Of a stretch of DNA of 64,000 nucleotides, positions 7,649-18,900 are shown one piece after another. The notes below the pieces were generated by a model, which saw only the letters and a program-made list of their open reading frames with translations, searched no databases and was not told the DNA's origin. How positions within the stretch are numbered: position 1 is the first letter of the stretch; the number at the start of each line of letters is the position of its first letter. Made by a program: the position numbers and the translations under genes. Origin of the DNA: Saprospiraceae bacterium (lineage in GTDB: Bacteria > Bacteroidota > Bacteroidia > Chitinophagales > Saprospiraceae); the NCBI GenBank assembly GCA_016709995.1, contig JADJLQ010000001.1, positions 840,001 through 904,000 on the forward strand, read 5' to 3'.

Positions 7649-10030
7649 TTGAATACAGCCCGATTTCCCTTAATTACTTTTCACTTTTTATCCTCCCAAC
7701 TCCAGAATGTGTTGATTTTAGCGGCCACTGTTTTGTTTCTTTATCAGACTTCATATGCACAAGACTCTCAGCACACTATCAGTGGTTATATCAAAGATGT
7801 CGAAAATGGTGAGACCCTCATTGGGGCTAATATCTATTTAAAAAATAAGCCTGGTATCGGGACTACGGCCAACAATTATGGATTTTATTCTCTAACCCTG
7901 GCGGAAGGGGAGTATACTTTGGTGTTTTCCTATTTGGGGTTTCAGGATCAGGAAATAGCAGTCAAATTGGTCTCCGATAAAAAAATTAATATCAATTTAA
8001 CATCCGGAGTCTTACTAAAAGAATTGATAGTAGAAGAAAATTCGAGTATCGACCAGGTACAGAATACTTCTATGGGGAGGATAGAGCTTTCTACGGAAAA
8101 TGTCAAAAAAATACCTGCTTTGCTGGGAGAAGTGGATGTCTTGAAAACTTTGCAATTATTGCCCGGAGTATCGTCTTCTGATGAGGGTAGTGCGGGATTT
8201 TATGTCAGGGGTGGTGGTGCCGATCAAAATCTTTTACTCCTCGACGAAGCGCCAGTGTATAATTCAGGTCACATGCTTGGTTTTTTTAGCATATTCAACT
8301 CGGATGCTATCAAAAATACTACGCTGATCAAGGGCAGCATGCCCGCCAATTATGGTGGCAGACTATCCAGTGTGATAGACATTCAAATGAAGGAGGGCAA
8401 TGACAAGCATTATGCAGCAGAGGGAGGTATAGGCTTGATCTCTTCCCGCCTGACAATAGAAGGCCCTATCGATCGGGAGCGAAGCTCGTTCATTGTGTCT
8501 GCCCGAAGAACTTATGCTTTGGATCTTGCACAACCTGCGATCAATAAAACTGACTTTGCCGGTACCAATTATTATTTCTATGACCTGAATGCCAAATTCA
8601 ATTACCGGTTTTCTGATAGAGATCATATTTATTTTAGCGGATACTTTGGTCGTGATATACTCAGGTATAACTCCAGCGATTTAGGGTTTAAATTGAATAT
8701 GCCTTATGGCAACAATACCGCCACTTTCAGATGGAATCATCTGGTCAGCAAAAAAATGTTTATGAACACTACCTTATTGTACAATGGGTATGATTTTAAG
8801 CTAACTGGTGAGCAGGATATATTTCAATTCCAGGTCACTAATGGAGTCAGGGATTATCAGGCAAAATTGGATTTGGACTATTATCCAAGACCTGGTCGGT
8901 TTATCCGGTTTGGAGGGAATATTATTCACCATAAGTTTACGCCCAACCTGGTGCAAGGGCGGAGTGGAGAGGTAGACTTTACCAGCGGTTTTCAATCCAA
9001 GTACGGTCTGGAGTCAGCCATCTATTATCAGGATGAGATCAAATTGTCCAGGGTCATTACAGTCAATCTTGGTTTGAGGTTGAGTCGATTTGATCAGGTA
9101 GGCCCTTATACATTTCCGGATAAGACTTATAATGATTTGCAGCCGATTAAGACCTATTCGGCACTGGAACCGAGATTGTTTTCTACCATATTGCTCAACC
9201 CGGTGACCTCCATCAAGCTTGGTTACAACCGTAATGCCCAATATGCTCACCTGGTAACCAACAGTGCCAGTACGTTGCCGACGGATGTTTGGGTGGCAAG
9301 TTCTACTGCAGTCAAACCCCAGATTGGTCATCAATGGTCCATAGGCTGGTTTAAATCTTTGGACAACGGATACTGGAATGTGTCTGTGGAAACTTTTTAT
9401 AAAATCCTGCAAAATCAAATTGACTATAAGGAGACTTATACCAGTAATCAATCTGTGGAATTAGAAGAAGCTTTTGTATTTGGTAAAGGGGCTGCCTATG
9501 GGGCCGAATTATTTTTACAAAAACAAAAAGGCAGTCTAACCGGTTGGCTAGGGTATACCTATACGCGAAGCTGGAGATCATTTAAAGATATTGAAGGAGG
9601 TAGAAAGTATCCAGCTTCTTTCGAAAAACCGCATGATCTCGAGCTTGTACTCAATTATGAGCTTTCCAAAAAATGGAACTTCGGTTCTACTTTTGTCTAT
9701 GGTACGGGCAAGCCCTTTACTCCACTCCGCAGTGTGTATTATATAGACCAGGCATTGGTGACAAGATATGGACCTAGAAACAGTGCCAGATACCAGGATT
9801 ATCATCGTATGGACCTGGCGGCCAACTTTACTCCAAGACCCAATTCAACTAAAAAATTTAAAAGTACCTGGGCTTTCTCTATTTATAATGTATACAATCG
9901 TAAGAACCCGTTTTTTATTAATTACGACCTGGATTCTGACCTGGCCACCGGCAGAGCAAAAGCGACTGCCTACAAGATCTCCCTGTTTCCTGTCATCCCT
10001 TCAGTAACGTGGAATTTTAAATGGAATTAA
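7649..10030 (+). CDS. TonB-dependent receptor with carboxypeptidase-like regulatory domain
   Basis: This is an outer-membrane transporter energised by TonB. A signal peptide ends near TSYAQ. A CarboxypepD_reg-like domain follows (about 42-125; ISGYIKDVENGETLIGANIY), then the plug (about 150-260; GGGADQNLLLLDEAPVYN and MPANYGGRLSSVIDI), then a beta-barrel to the end. The 793-residue length fits. The start is uncertain because only TTG (7649) or internal GTG/TTG codons are available before the signal peptide. The next gene overlaps by 10 bases and encodes a DUF4249 lipoprotein, a standard Bacteroidota pair. The substrate is not predictable. Confidence 0.9.
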   Translation: MNTARFPLITFHFLSSQLQNVLILAATVLFLYQTSYAQDSQHTISGYIKDVENGETLIGANIYLKNKPGIGTTANNYGFYSLTLAEGEYTLVFSYLGFQDQEIAVKLVSDKKININLTSGVLLKELIVEENSSIDQVQNTSMGRIELSTENVKKIPALLGEVDVLKTLQLLPGVSSSDEGSAGFYVRGGGADQNLLLLDEAPVYNSGHMLGFFSIFNSDAIKNTTLIKGSMPANYGGRLSSVIDIQMKEGNDKHYAAEGGIGLISSRLTIEGPIDRERSSFIVSARRTYALDLAQPAINKTDFAGTNYYFYDLNAKFNYRFSDRDHIYFSGYFGRDILRYNSSDLGFKLNMPYGNNTATFRWNHLVSKKMFMNTTLLYNGYDFKLTGEQDIFQFQVTNGVRDYQAKLDLDYYPRPGRFIRFGGNIIHHKFTPNLVQGRSGEVDFTSGFQSKYGLESAIYYQDEIKLSRVITVNLGLRLSRFDQVGPYTFPDKTYNDLQPIKTYSALEPRLFSTILLNPVTSIKLGYNRNAQYAHLVTNSASTLPTDVWVASSTAVKPQIGHQWSIGWFKSLDNGYWNVSVETFYKILQNQIDYKETYTSNQSVELEEAFVFGKGAAYGAELFLQKQKGSLTGWLGYTYTRSWRSFKDIEGGRKYPASFEKPHDLELVLNYELSKKWNFGSTFVYGTGKPFTPLRSVYYIDQALVTRYGPRNSARYQDYHRMDLAANFTPRPNSTKKFKSTWAFSIYNVYNRKNPFFINYDLDSDLATGRAKATAYKISLFPVIPSVTWNFKWN

Positions 10031-11001
10031 TGATCAACTTTTGTCGAAATATGCATAAATTAAATGGCTCCGGCCCGACATCTGTTTTGATGATTGTGCT
10101 GGGCCTTCTTTTGTTTTCAAGATGCCAATCAGAATTTATACCGGATAATATCAATCTATCTCCTGAACTGGTGGTCGAAGGTTTTATCGAATATGCAGAT
10201 GATGCATTGCCTCCCTACATTTTATTGACTCAGAGTCGCCCCTTTTTTACCAGTCTCTCTGTGGACCAACTGGATAATCTGTTTGTACATAATGCTTCTG
10301 TTGGTGTCACTTTCGGAGCGAAACGAGTTCCATTGAATGAAATCTGCCTGAATGACCTCACCCCTGATCTAAAGCGTCAGATATCCTTCCAGCTCGGTAT
10401 CAATCCCGATAGTTTGCAGGTCAATATCTGTGCTTATATCGATCTCTCTGGCCAGCTTATTCCTAAAGAAGGCGAGACTTACACTTTAGATATTCAATCG
10501 AATGGCCAGGAGATAAAAGCGGTCACTACCATTCCTAGATATGTGCCCTTAGATACTTTGTGGTGGAAAGAAGCACCCGGCAAACCGTCAGATACCTTGC
10601 TACAACTATTGACCAGGGTCAAAGAGCCAGCTGGTGAAAAAAATTTTTACAGATATTTTTGTAGTATCAACAATGGACAAGAGCGCAGCCCATTCAATTC
10701 CGTCTATGACGATGCCCTGATCGATGGCAAAGATTTTGAATTTAGATTGGTCAGGCCTGATGCACCTGGTGAAAAATTTGACCAGAGTACTTTCGGCCTA
10801 TTTCACATCGGAGACAGTATCGCTGTAAAATGGTCTACCATTGACGAGGCTCATTTTAATTTTTGGAATACCCTCGAGTTTAATAAAGGCAGCCAGGGCC
10901 CATTTTCTTCTTATACCACCATCAATAGTAATATCATCGGAGGATTGGGGATCTGGGGAGGTTATAATTCAAGGACTTATCATCTGAAAGTACAGAGATA
11001 A
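10021..11001 (+). CDS. DUF4249 family lipoprotein, partner of the TonB receptor
   Basis: The protein is a DUF4249-type outer-membrane lipoprotein of 326 residues. Its N-terminus carries a hydrophobic signal ending in LLLFSRC, so the cysteine should be lipidated. After it comes the family-typical LVVEGFIEYADDALPPYILLTQS. A late block IGDSIAVKWSTIDEAHFNFW is also characteristic. DUF4249 genes regularly follow TonB-dependent receptors with CarboxypepD_reg domains, as here, and probably help capture the ligand at the surface. The exact ligand is unknown. ATG codons at 10021 and 10030 are both possible starts; the first overlaps the receptor. Confidence 0.85.
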   Translation: MELMINFCRNMHKLNGSGPTSVLMIVLGLLLFSRCQSEFIPDNINLSPELVVEGFIEYADDALPPYILLTQSRPFFTSLSVDQLDNLFVHNASVGVTFGAKRVPLNEICLNDLTPDLKRQISFQLGINPDSLQVNICAYIDLSGQLIPKEGETYTLDIQSNGQEIKAVTTIPRYVPLDTLWWKEAPGKPSDTLLQLLTRVKEPAGEKNFYRYFCSINNGQERSPFNSVYDDALIDGKDFEFRLVRPDAPGEKFDQSTFGLFHIGDSIAVKWSTIDEAHFNFWNTLEFNKGSQGPFSSYTTINSNIIGGLGIWGGYNSRTYHLKVQR

Positions 11002-11069
11002 ATAGCTGCGGAGTTCTGCTTTGAAGAAAAAAATTACAGTAGTATCACTTACCAAAATATATATTACAC

Positions 11070-11153
11070 CGTTTCTCCGTTCCAGAGGAGTTTCACTTCG
11101 AACTTGACTATTTTTATCCTTTCCGGAGTAGTTTCACTCCGACTCCAACGATT
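11070..11153. repeat. Two imperfect copies of a GGAGTTTCACT-type short repeat
   Basis: Between the DUF4249 gene and the M28 peptidase gene are two related stretches about 45 bases apart. One has CAGAGGAGTTTCACTTCGAA, the other CCGGAGTAGTTTCACTCCGA, and each is followed by a short ATTTTTA-like tract. The second can form a small GGAGT/ACTCC hairpin. They do not encode anything visible and look like a short dispersed-type intergenic repeat or the remnant of one. Confidence 0.45.
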
Positions 11154-11208
11154 TTTAATTCAATACATCCAAGCAACACATTTGTTTTCACTTGACTAAA
11201 TTTGCATC

Positions 11209-12456
11209 ATGAAATTATTAAAACATATTCTTGTCCTTGCGATCATAGCTCCCTTTTTGTCTTTCGGCCAGGACCTTTCGACTCCCTTGATGAAAACCAA
11301 AGTCGATGTGGTCTACCTTTCATCAGATTTGCTGGAAGGTCGTGCGACGGCTTCCATGGGTGAACAACTTGCATCTGAATACATCATTTCCAGGTTTAAA
11401 GGTCTTGGACTAAGACCAGCAGCGCCAGATGGCACTTGGATTTATCCTTTTATGTATCGGGAAAAAGCTCATCCACATGATACTTCTAACTCCGGCCCGG
11501 TTAAGACAGGTCATAATGTATTAGGTAAAATTGATAATGGCAGTGCTACCACGGTCATTGTAGGAGCTCATTATGACCACCTGGGCATGGGTGGACCGGG
11601 ATCGGGTTCACTAGCCGCCAACGAAATAGCTATACACAACGGTGCTGATGACAATGCTTCCGGGGTAGCTGCAATGCTGGCTATTGCAGAAAAATTAAAA
11701 AACAATCCCGCAGCAAAAAACAATAATTATTTATTCATCGCTTTTTCCGGCGAAGAGTTGGGACTCTATGGTTCCAATGCCTATTCTAAAGATCCGGCTT
11801 TTGACATGACTTCCATCAATTATATGATCAATCTGGATATGGTAGGTCGGCTCGGCACTTCTGACAAAACCATTGCGGTCAGTGGAGTAGGGACTTCATC
11901 TGCCTGGAAGCCCATGCTTGAAAACAACGCAGTGCTCCGTGGTATCAAAATCTCAGCGACCGAGTCTGGACAGGGCCCCTCTGATCATACTTCTTTTTAC
12001 CTTAGAGGCATTCCTGTATTACATTTGTTCACAGGCCAACATAAAGATTATCACAAACCAAGCGATGATGCACCCCTCATCAATTATGAAGGTATCCTCG
12101 AAGTGGCAGACCTGGTCACGGATATCATTGAATCTAAAAATGCCGGCTCAAAACTGGACTTTATCAAGACCAAAGACGAATCTGGTCGTAGATCTACCAG
12201 TTTCAAAGTCACCATGGGCATCATGCCCGATTACCTCTACCAGGATGGCGGTATCCGCCTGGATGGTGTGACTGATGGTAAACCTGCTGCTTTGGCCGGA
12301 CTCAAACAAGGAGATATTGTATTGAAAGTCGGTGATACAAAAATAATGGATATGAATTCTTACATGGAGGTTTTGGGTAAGCACGAAAAAGGTGACAAAG
12401 TCAAGGTCCTTTTTAAACGCGACGGAAAAGAACAGGAGTTGGACCTTGTTTTCTAG
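11209..12456 (+). CDS. M28 family zinc metallopeptidase with C-terminal PDZ domain
   Basis: This is an exported aminopeptidase-like enzyme of the M28 family. A clear signal peptide (MKLLKHILVLAIIAPFLSFG) is followed by the co-catalytic zinc site. Visible ligands are His-Asp in GAHYDHLGMG, Asp in GADDNASGVAAM, the Glu pair in FSGEELGLYGS, Asp in NLDMVGRLG and a late His in HKDYHKPSDD. From about residue 325 a PDZ-like domain (KPAALAGLKQGDIVLKVGD) runs to the end and may recognise unstructured chain ends. The length of 415 fits the M28-PDZ class. The TAAATTTG at 11197-11204 is a perfect -7 element but only four bases from the start, so its role is doubtful. Confidence 0.92.
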   Translation: MKLLKHILVLAIIAPFLSFGQDLSTPLMKTKVDVVYLSSDLLEGRATASMGEQLASEYIISRFKGLGLRPAAPDGTWIYPFMYREKAHPHDTSNSGPVKTGHNVLGKIDNGSATTVIVGAHYDHLGMGGPGSGSLAANEIAIHNGADDNASGVAAMLAIAEKLKNNPAAKNNNYLFIAFSGEELGLYGSNAYSKDPAFDMTSINYMINLDMVGRLGTSDKTIAVSGVGTSSAWKPMLENNAVLRGIKISATESGQGPSDHTSFYLRGIPVLHLFTGQHKDYHKPSDDAPLINYEGILEVADLVTDIIESKNAGSKLDFIKTKDESGRRSTSFKVTMGIMPDYLYQDGGIRLDGVTDGKPAALAGLKQGDIVLKVGDTKIMDMNSYMEVLGKHEKGDKVKVLFKRDGKEQELDLVF

Positions 12457-12982
12457 TGACAAGCAATGTTTCTGGCTACCTACTGTCTTGCGAATCACAA
12501 ACAATTCTTCCTCGACATTTCATGTTGTATACTGATAGCCAAATAATCTACGAACGGAACATTTAAAATCTGTGTATCGAAAAAATTGACCGATGGCACC
12601 GCTCATATTTGGAAAACCGGATGTCCTGGATCTTAGCGCTTGAATAGACTTTTCTATTTCCAGCGGGCTGCTTCATCTTCCTAAGAATCCTTTTCTCACA
12701 GCCTGGAAGTCACATTTACAAATATTTATACATAACCGAATAATTTAATATACTATGTTTTAAGAGTAAAATATTGTATATATTATTAATATTTGTATAT
12801 ATTATTGATTTTTAATGATATAAGTTATAATAGATGACAAAAGTTTTCTTTCTTTATGTCAAATTCTTTGTGCACACTTCAAATCACAAAATTTTATAAA
12901 TGTACCCAACAAGAACCATCATAAACTTTCCTTCTGGAATAATTCGGTTCTCTAATTTCTTTTTTTCCTTAAACCGTTCAAT
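12457..12982. other. AT-rich intergenic region upstream of the giant adhesin
   Basis: These 526 bases contain no open frame of note and no clear RNA gene. The middle part (about 12730-12900) is very AT-rich with repeated TATATTAT-like words. It probably holds the promoter of the giant surface-protein gene that starts at 12983, but I could not place a confident -33/-7 pair. Confidence 0.5.
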
Positions 12983-15900
12983 ATGAACCTGAAATCTAGC
13001 TTATTCACATTATCACTTTTGATCTTTGGAGCTTATTATATCCTTAGACATGATGAAGTTCCTTTTTTAGCTAAGTCCATTGATACAAATCAAATAGATG
13101 TGCAATATCAATTTTCAATGCCTCCAACTTCTAATGTAATCTATAGAGAAGTTTTTTCATTTACAACGGATTCAGCTGCCGGAGGGCCCCAGGCCCTGGC
13201 ACAAGGGTGGGAAGGATATCGCAACGGAGCGACCGCAAATTCATTTCAAATATTCAAAAACACTTTGCCTGCATTGCCACCACCCCATATGGTGGACATA
13301 GCTTCCAATCCCCAAGGCCTGGTAGATAGTAGTTTTGGTTTTTGGAGCCCTACCAATGTTTCTGGCGTTTCGATATATACATCTGAAATCGGCTCCCTTA
13401 ATTGTGATGCTCAGTTAATTACTGGAATAAAATGGCAAACTAAGAGCAGCAACTCCGGAAGTGGTACCAATTATACACCTTTAAATAGCTCATCCACCAG
13501 TGGCAAGACCAGAGCACTGATTAAAGTCAATGGTGTCTGGTATGCATCAGCTGATTCGGTCAATATTGCCAACAGTCCTGATGATAATACCTGGTTGACA
13601 TATTCCATTGATCTCACGACTACGCTTTGGGGTAGATTGTGTCTGGGTGGAGCAGATTGTGGCAATGGAGATGCAGCTGGCGCCAAAGGACCAAGAAAAA
13701 TAAATTCAATATTTTATCCTTTACAAAATAAGCCTGTCGGAAATGTTGAAGCTATAGGGATTTTTGTTGATTTTTTTATTGGCAAATATCGAATGGGGAA
13801 TTTTGAAGTGAGTGGCTTAAAAACTGCCCTAAAGACCAGCATCAATGGTGTAGCTGTAATTTCTAACAACCAGGATGGTATTTCTGACTCCGCTGCGTTA
13901 GAAGTCTGTTCATTTGCGAATAATATCGTCTTTGATTCATTCTCCGTTCAAAATGGAGTTAACGATCCGCTTCTCAAAGTTTACCAATCATATACAGCCA
14001 CTAATGTTACTGTTCCATTCTGCAATAATTGCTCAGCAACACCAGCAGCATTTTTGGGTGCCATGGGTACGGCAGCTCTGATTGACCCGACTATGCCGGG
14101 AACTTTAATAATGTACTTCAGGCTATGGTCAGATCAAATTAGTAATGGTTCAATAGATATAACCGAACCGGTCGGTGATTCAATAGTTTACACCATCACT
14201 ATTATTCCATCTGCTATCGATGGTAAAATTTATGTTGATTCTTCTGCAACCGGCCTTAATAATGGATTGACATGGGCCAATGCTTATACTGATTTCCAAA
14301 GTGCGCTTAGCTCTAATATTTGTAATGTTGACTCCATATTGGTAGCCAAAGGCACTTATTATCCTGCAGCTGCACCTCCACCAACCTATAATTTTTATAC
14401 TGATTTCTGTAATGGCCAGAACAACGCAATTATTACGGCAGGTAATGATAGCATTTCTATTAAATTCCTTACAAACAATATCGAATATGTAAAAATTTGG
14501 AATAGTAGTTATTCAACTTTCATTCATCCTCAATTAGATATGAGCTATTTATGCGATACTACTACCTCGGGTCATGCTGTTCCAAATTGTGATCAAGGGA
14601 TAACTATTTCTGTAAATCTACCACCTGGAACCTATAGAGTGGTAACCAATTATTTTTCCCCTGAAGTTGGAGATTGTTATGTCAATCATTCCAATGGCGA
14701 TGCAGTCATTATACCTGCCATAGGACTTCCAGATCGCACTATTTCATTTAATATTCCGGACTCTACCGTAGTTATGGGTGGTTTTTCATCCGGAGGCATG
14801 GGTCCGAGAAACTGGGTATGCAATAAAACCATTCTCTGTGGCGATATAGACCAGGACGGCACCAATAGTAATAATAGTTATCACGTAGTGACGACCACAA
14901 ATGTATCAGAGGCTACTGTTGTAGATGGTTTCTGTATCACAGGTGGCAAGGCGGATGGGACATTTCCAAATAACGGTGGAGGAGGCTGGTACAACAATGG
15001 TAGTGGATCTGGTAATCGATCAAATCCAACTTTGAATAATATCGTGATCAGTGGAAATGTTGCTAGTGGAGGTGGAGGTGGGATGTATAATAATGGCGAC
15101 GAAAACGGCACAAGTAGCCCTATTTTAACCAATGTAGTAATCAGCGGAAATATTGCGGAAACTGGTGGAGGTGGTGGGATTCTTAATAGTGGCCTTCGAG
15201 GTACTAGTAGTCCCATTTTAACTAATGTGGTAATCAGTGGCAATATTGCCAATCGTGGGGGCGGTATGTTTAATGCTAGTGACGGTTTTGGTTCCCCAGG
15301 CACGTGTAGTCCCATTTTAACCAATGTGGTGATCAGTGGAAATAATGCAAATCTCTTTGGCGGCGGGATGTATAATTCTGCCACAAGTAATGGCATTAGT
15401 AGTCCCATTTTAACCAATTCTATTCTTTGGACTAATTCAGCACCAACAGGCCCAATAATCTCTGAAAATGATGCCTCTACTACTACTATCACCTACAGCA
15501 TCATTCAAGCAGGCAGCCTTGATATAGGAACTACTATTTTATCACCTACCAATAAACCACAAGGCACCGATCCATTATTTGTTGATGCACCATTAGCCGG
15601 TGCTGCTCCTACTGCTGCTGGTGACTTTCATCTGACAAACAATTCTCCTGTCATCGATATGGGCGACGATGCTGCCAATACTTATCCGACTGATTTGGAT
15701 GGCAAGCCACGTATAGTCCGCACCATTGATATGGGAGCTTATGAGTTTGATGGTATTTTTTGCGGTTTATTTACTTCCGGGCTTGTATATGTAGACTCTG
15801 CAGCCATTGGTATGAACGATGGATCTTCCTGGACTGATGCTTTTAAAGATCTTCAGGATGCCTTATTGGCACTGGCCACCTGTCAGGGAGTAGATACCAT

Positions 15901-18900
15901 TAAGGTTGCAAAAGGAACGTATTATCCCAGCAGTCCTGACACCACCATAGATGTCTGTTCAGGTATGATGATGATCACCCCAGCCAATAGAGCGGAAAGT
16001 TTTAACATATTGGACTCTACAGTTATCCTGGGCGGTTATTTGGTATTTGAAGGAATTGCATTGAATCGGGATCCTCATTGTAATAAGACTATCCTGTGCG
16101 GCGAGATCCAACAGGATAACGATAATACCAATAACAGTTATCACGTAGTGACTACTTTCGATGTGAGCGATCAGACTGTGGTGGATGGCTTTTGCATCAC
16201 CGGCGGTAGAGCGGATGAACAAACAATGCCTCATAATTCAGGTGGCGGATGGTATAATGATGGTTCAGGAGAGGGAAGTTCTAACCCAACGATCGTCAAC
16301 TGCCAATTTATTGAAAACATGGCCAGAAATGGTGGCGCTATGATTAATCTTGGTACGGATGCAGGTGAAGCCAGTCCTCAATTAATAAATTGCGAATTTC
16401 TGGGTAATAGTGCAGCGAACCGAGGAGGTGCCATGGTCAATGATGCCAATAATGGTGGAACCAGTAGTCCTGAATGTATTAATTGTATTTTTTCAGGCAA
16501 TAAATGTAATCAGGATGGCGGTGCTGTTTTTAACTCATCTTCTAGTGGTGGTCGCAGTCGTCCGGATTTTATCAATTGTTCGTTTAATGGTAACCTTGCA
16601 GTGGATAATGGAGGAGCGATGTATAACAATGCGACAGGTGCTCAGCAGAATTCTAGCAATACTGCACCAAGAATTGGCAATTCTATATTCTGGAACAATG
16701 CAGCAACCAATGGAAATGTATTTTTCAATAGAAAGACAGGAGGAAGTAATGCCGCACCTGCGGTAAGGTATTGCATCATCCAGGGTGGTCCTACAATCAA
16801 TGATATCTCTGTAACTGGAGGAAATGATAATATTACCATGTCATCTGATAATAAATTTGTGGATCCTTTATTTATGATGGCGCCTTTGGCAGCTGCCGCA
16901 CCAACTACAGATGGAGATTTCCATGTCATGTTTTTGTCTCCAGCCATTGATATGGGTAACAATTCTTATAACACTTTCGGGACAGATCTGGATGGACTAA
17001 ATCGTATCGTTAACGGCATTATCGATATTGGTCCATATGAGAAGTTGTTAAATTGCGATACAGATACTTTATATGTTAATAAGGATGGTAGTGTACCTGA
17101 TTTACCGGTTGATTCATTATTATTGGATACTATACCGGAAGGATATCATTTGATCGTAATGGATGATGGGGTTGCTTCAGAATATCTTGATACGGAGAGC
17201 ATCCCTTTTGATTGTGATGATAAGGGAGCAAATGACCTGCAATTATGGTTAACCAATAACTGTGATACCATTGATTTATGTCATAAGATAGTGGTAGTCC
17301 TGGATACTTTCCCCAAAGACTTAGTAGGTAATGATCAGCTCAATGTCTCCCTCGATCAGAACTGTATGAAAGTACTTGGTCCAGACGATCTGCTTCAAAA
17401 TGTACAAGGCTGCAGGAATGCTTTTGAGGTCACACTTATCTATCCCTATGGTACCAATACCTACGATCCACCCACCAAAGTAGACATCAGCCATGTCGGT
17501 TATTGTATGGTGTATAGTGTTCGCGATATAGCCACCAATAATAAAACCTGGGGCAAGATCTGCGTTGAAGACAAAGCCCCTCCACGGTTAAATTGTGCAA
17601 ATGATACGGTCTCCTGTTTCGAATTCAATGACCTGCCACTCCTAGCTGAGCCGACTAATGATTGTAGCGGTGACGAAGTCAAATTACTCAGCGACAAATG
17701 GGTAGACTGGGGTTGTGACTCTGCCTACCTAGGTTATGTAGAACGAACCATCTGGGGCAGTGACCGCTGGAAAAACAGTCGTACTTGTACCAGTACGATT
17801 TATATTAAGAAGACCAGCCTGGATAGTGTAGATTGCCCTCAAGGATTTGATTTTCCTTGTACGATCACTCATCAATTGGGTAGTTATGCTACTCCGAAAG
17901 AATTGAAAGTACCTATTCAAATCGATCAGAAAAAATTGACTCCGGAATTTTTACTTAGTCTTCAAAAAGCAACCTGGGAGTTTAAAGACGGCACCAAAGA
18001 CAAAGTACTCCATCCATCGATTTCGGTTGTGCCCAATGTGGACGGACACAGCGTGTACCTGGCCGCGTCCGGCATATGTAAAATCAATGCGACCTATACC
18101 GACAAGCCATTAGCCATCTGTGGTACTGGAGTAAAAATCCGCCGTGAATGGACCATACTGGATTGGTGTACCGTGACAGAAAAGACTTGTGTACAGTACC
18201 TGTCCATCGATGATAAAGTGGCACCAGTACCTACCAATAAAGAATTAGGTGTGGTAGCATCCAGCCCGCACGATTGCGGCCAATATGTAGATCTGCCGGC
18301 ACTGGCATACAAAGATTGTAATGATGTCAAGCAAACTTATTCGGTGAGTATTCAGGAAGAAGGTATTACCCGCGTATTGAGTGGAGATCTGCCAGCCAGT
18401 CGTATCTGGCTACCGGTGGGATATTTTAGCATCGATGTCCGCCTGGTAGATGCATGCTACAATGAAAGTTTTGGCAAAATAGAGATAGCAGTCGTTGACA
18501 TTACGCCACCGACACCGATTTGTGTTGAAGTGACTCAAACCACCGTTGACCCGGCTACTTGCTGGTCAGCGATCGCCGCCAAAGATCTGGATAATGGATC
18601 AAGAGACAACTGCTGCAATGTGTTACACTTTGCAGCTGCTCCTATGGACAGCATCACCTATTGGAGAAATTATTGGAATACTACCCTGGAAACAGAAGTG
18701 GGTAAAGAAGCCTTCTGGAAGGATAAAGACAATTATGATGCGCTTATCGAAGATTGGATCAATTGTTATGTATTCAGCGATACGGTGCATTTTGATGAGT
18801 GCGGTACGAATCAGGTAGTACTCCGAGTGTATGAAGCTTGTGGTGTACCAAGGTTTGACCCGCATATTTTTCCATGTAGCCCACATGCATGGTTCTGTTA

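Noticed and set aside
15000..15440. CRISPR array suggested by regular ~95-base repeats
   Set aside because: Repeats and spacers together form one open frame with beta-helix rungs; spacers are related to one another and no cas genes are present.
14881..15492. Long minus-strand open frame opposite the adhesin repeats
   Set aside because: It is Pro/Leu-rich antisense of the Gly-rich beta-helix repeats and has no features of its own; a shadow of the coding strand.
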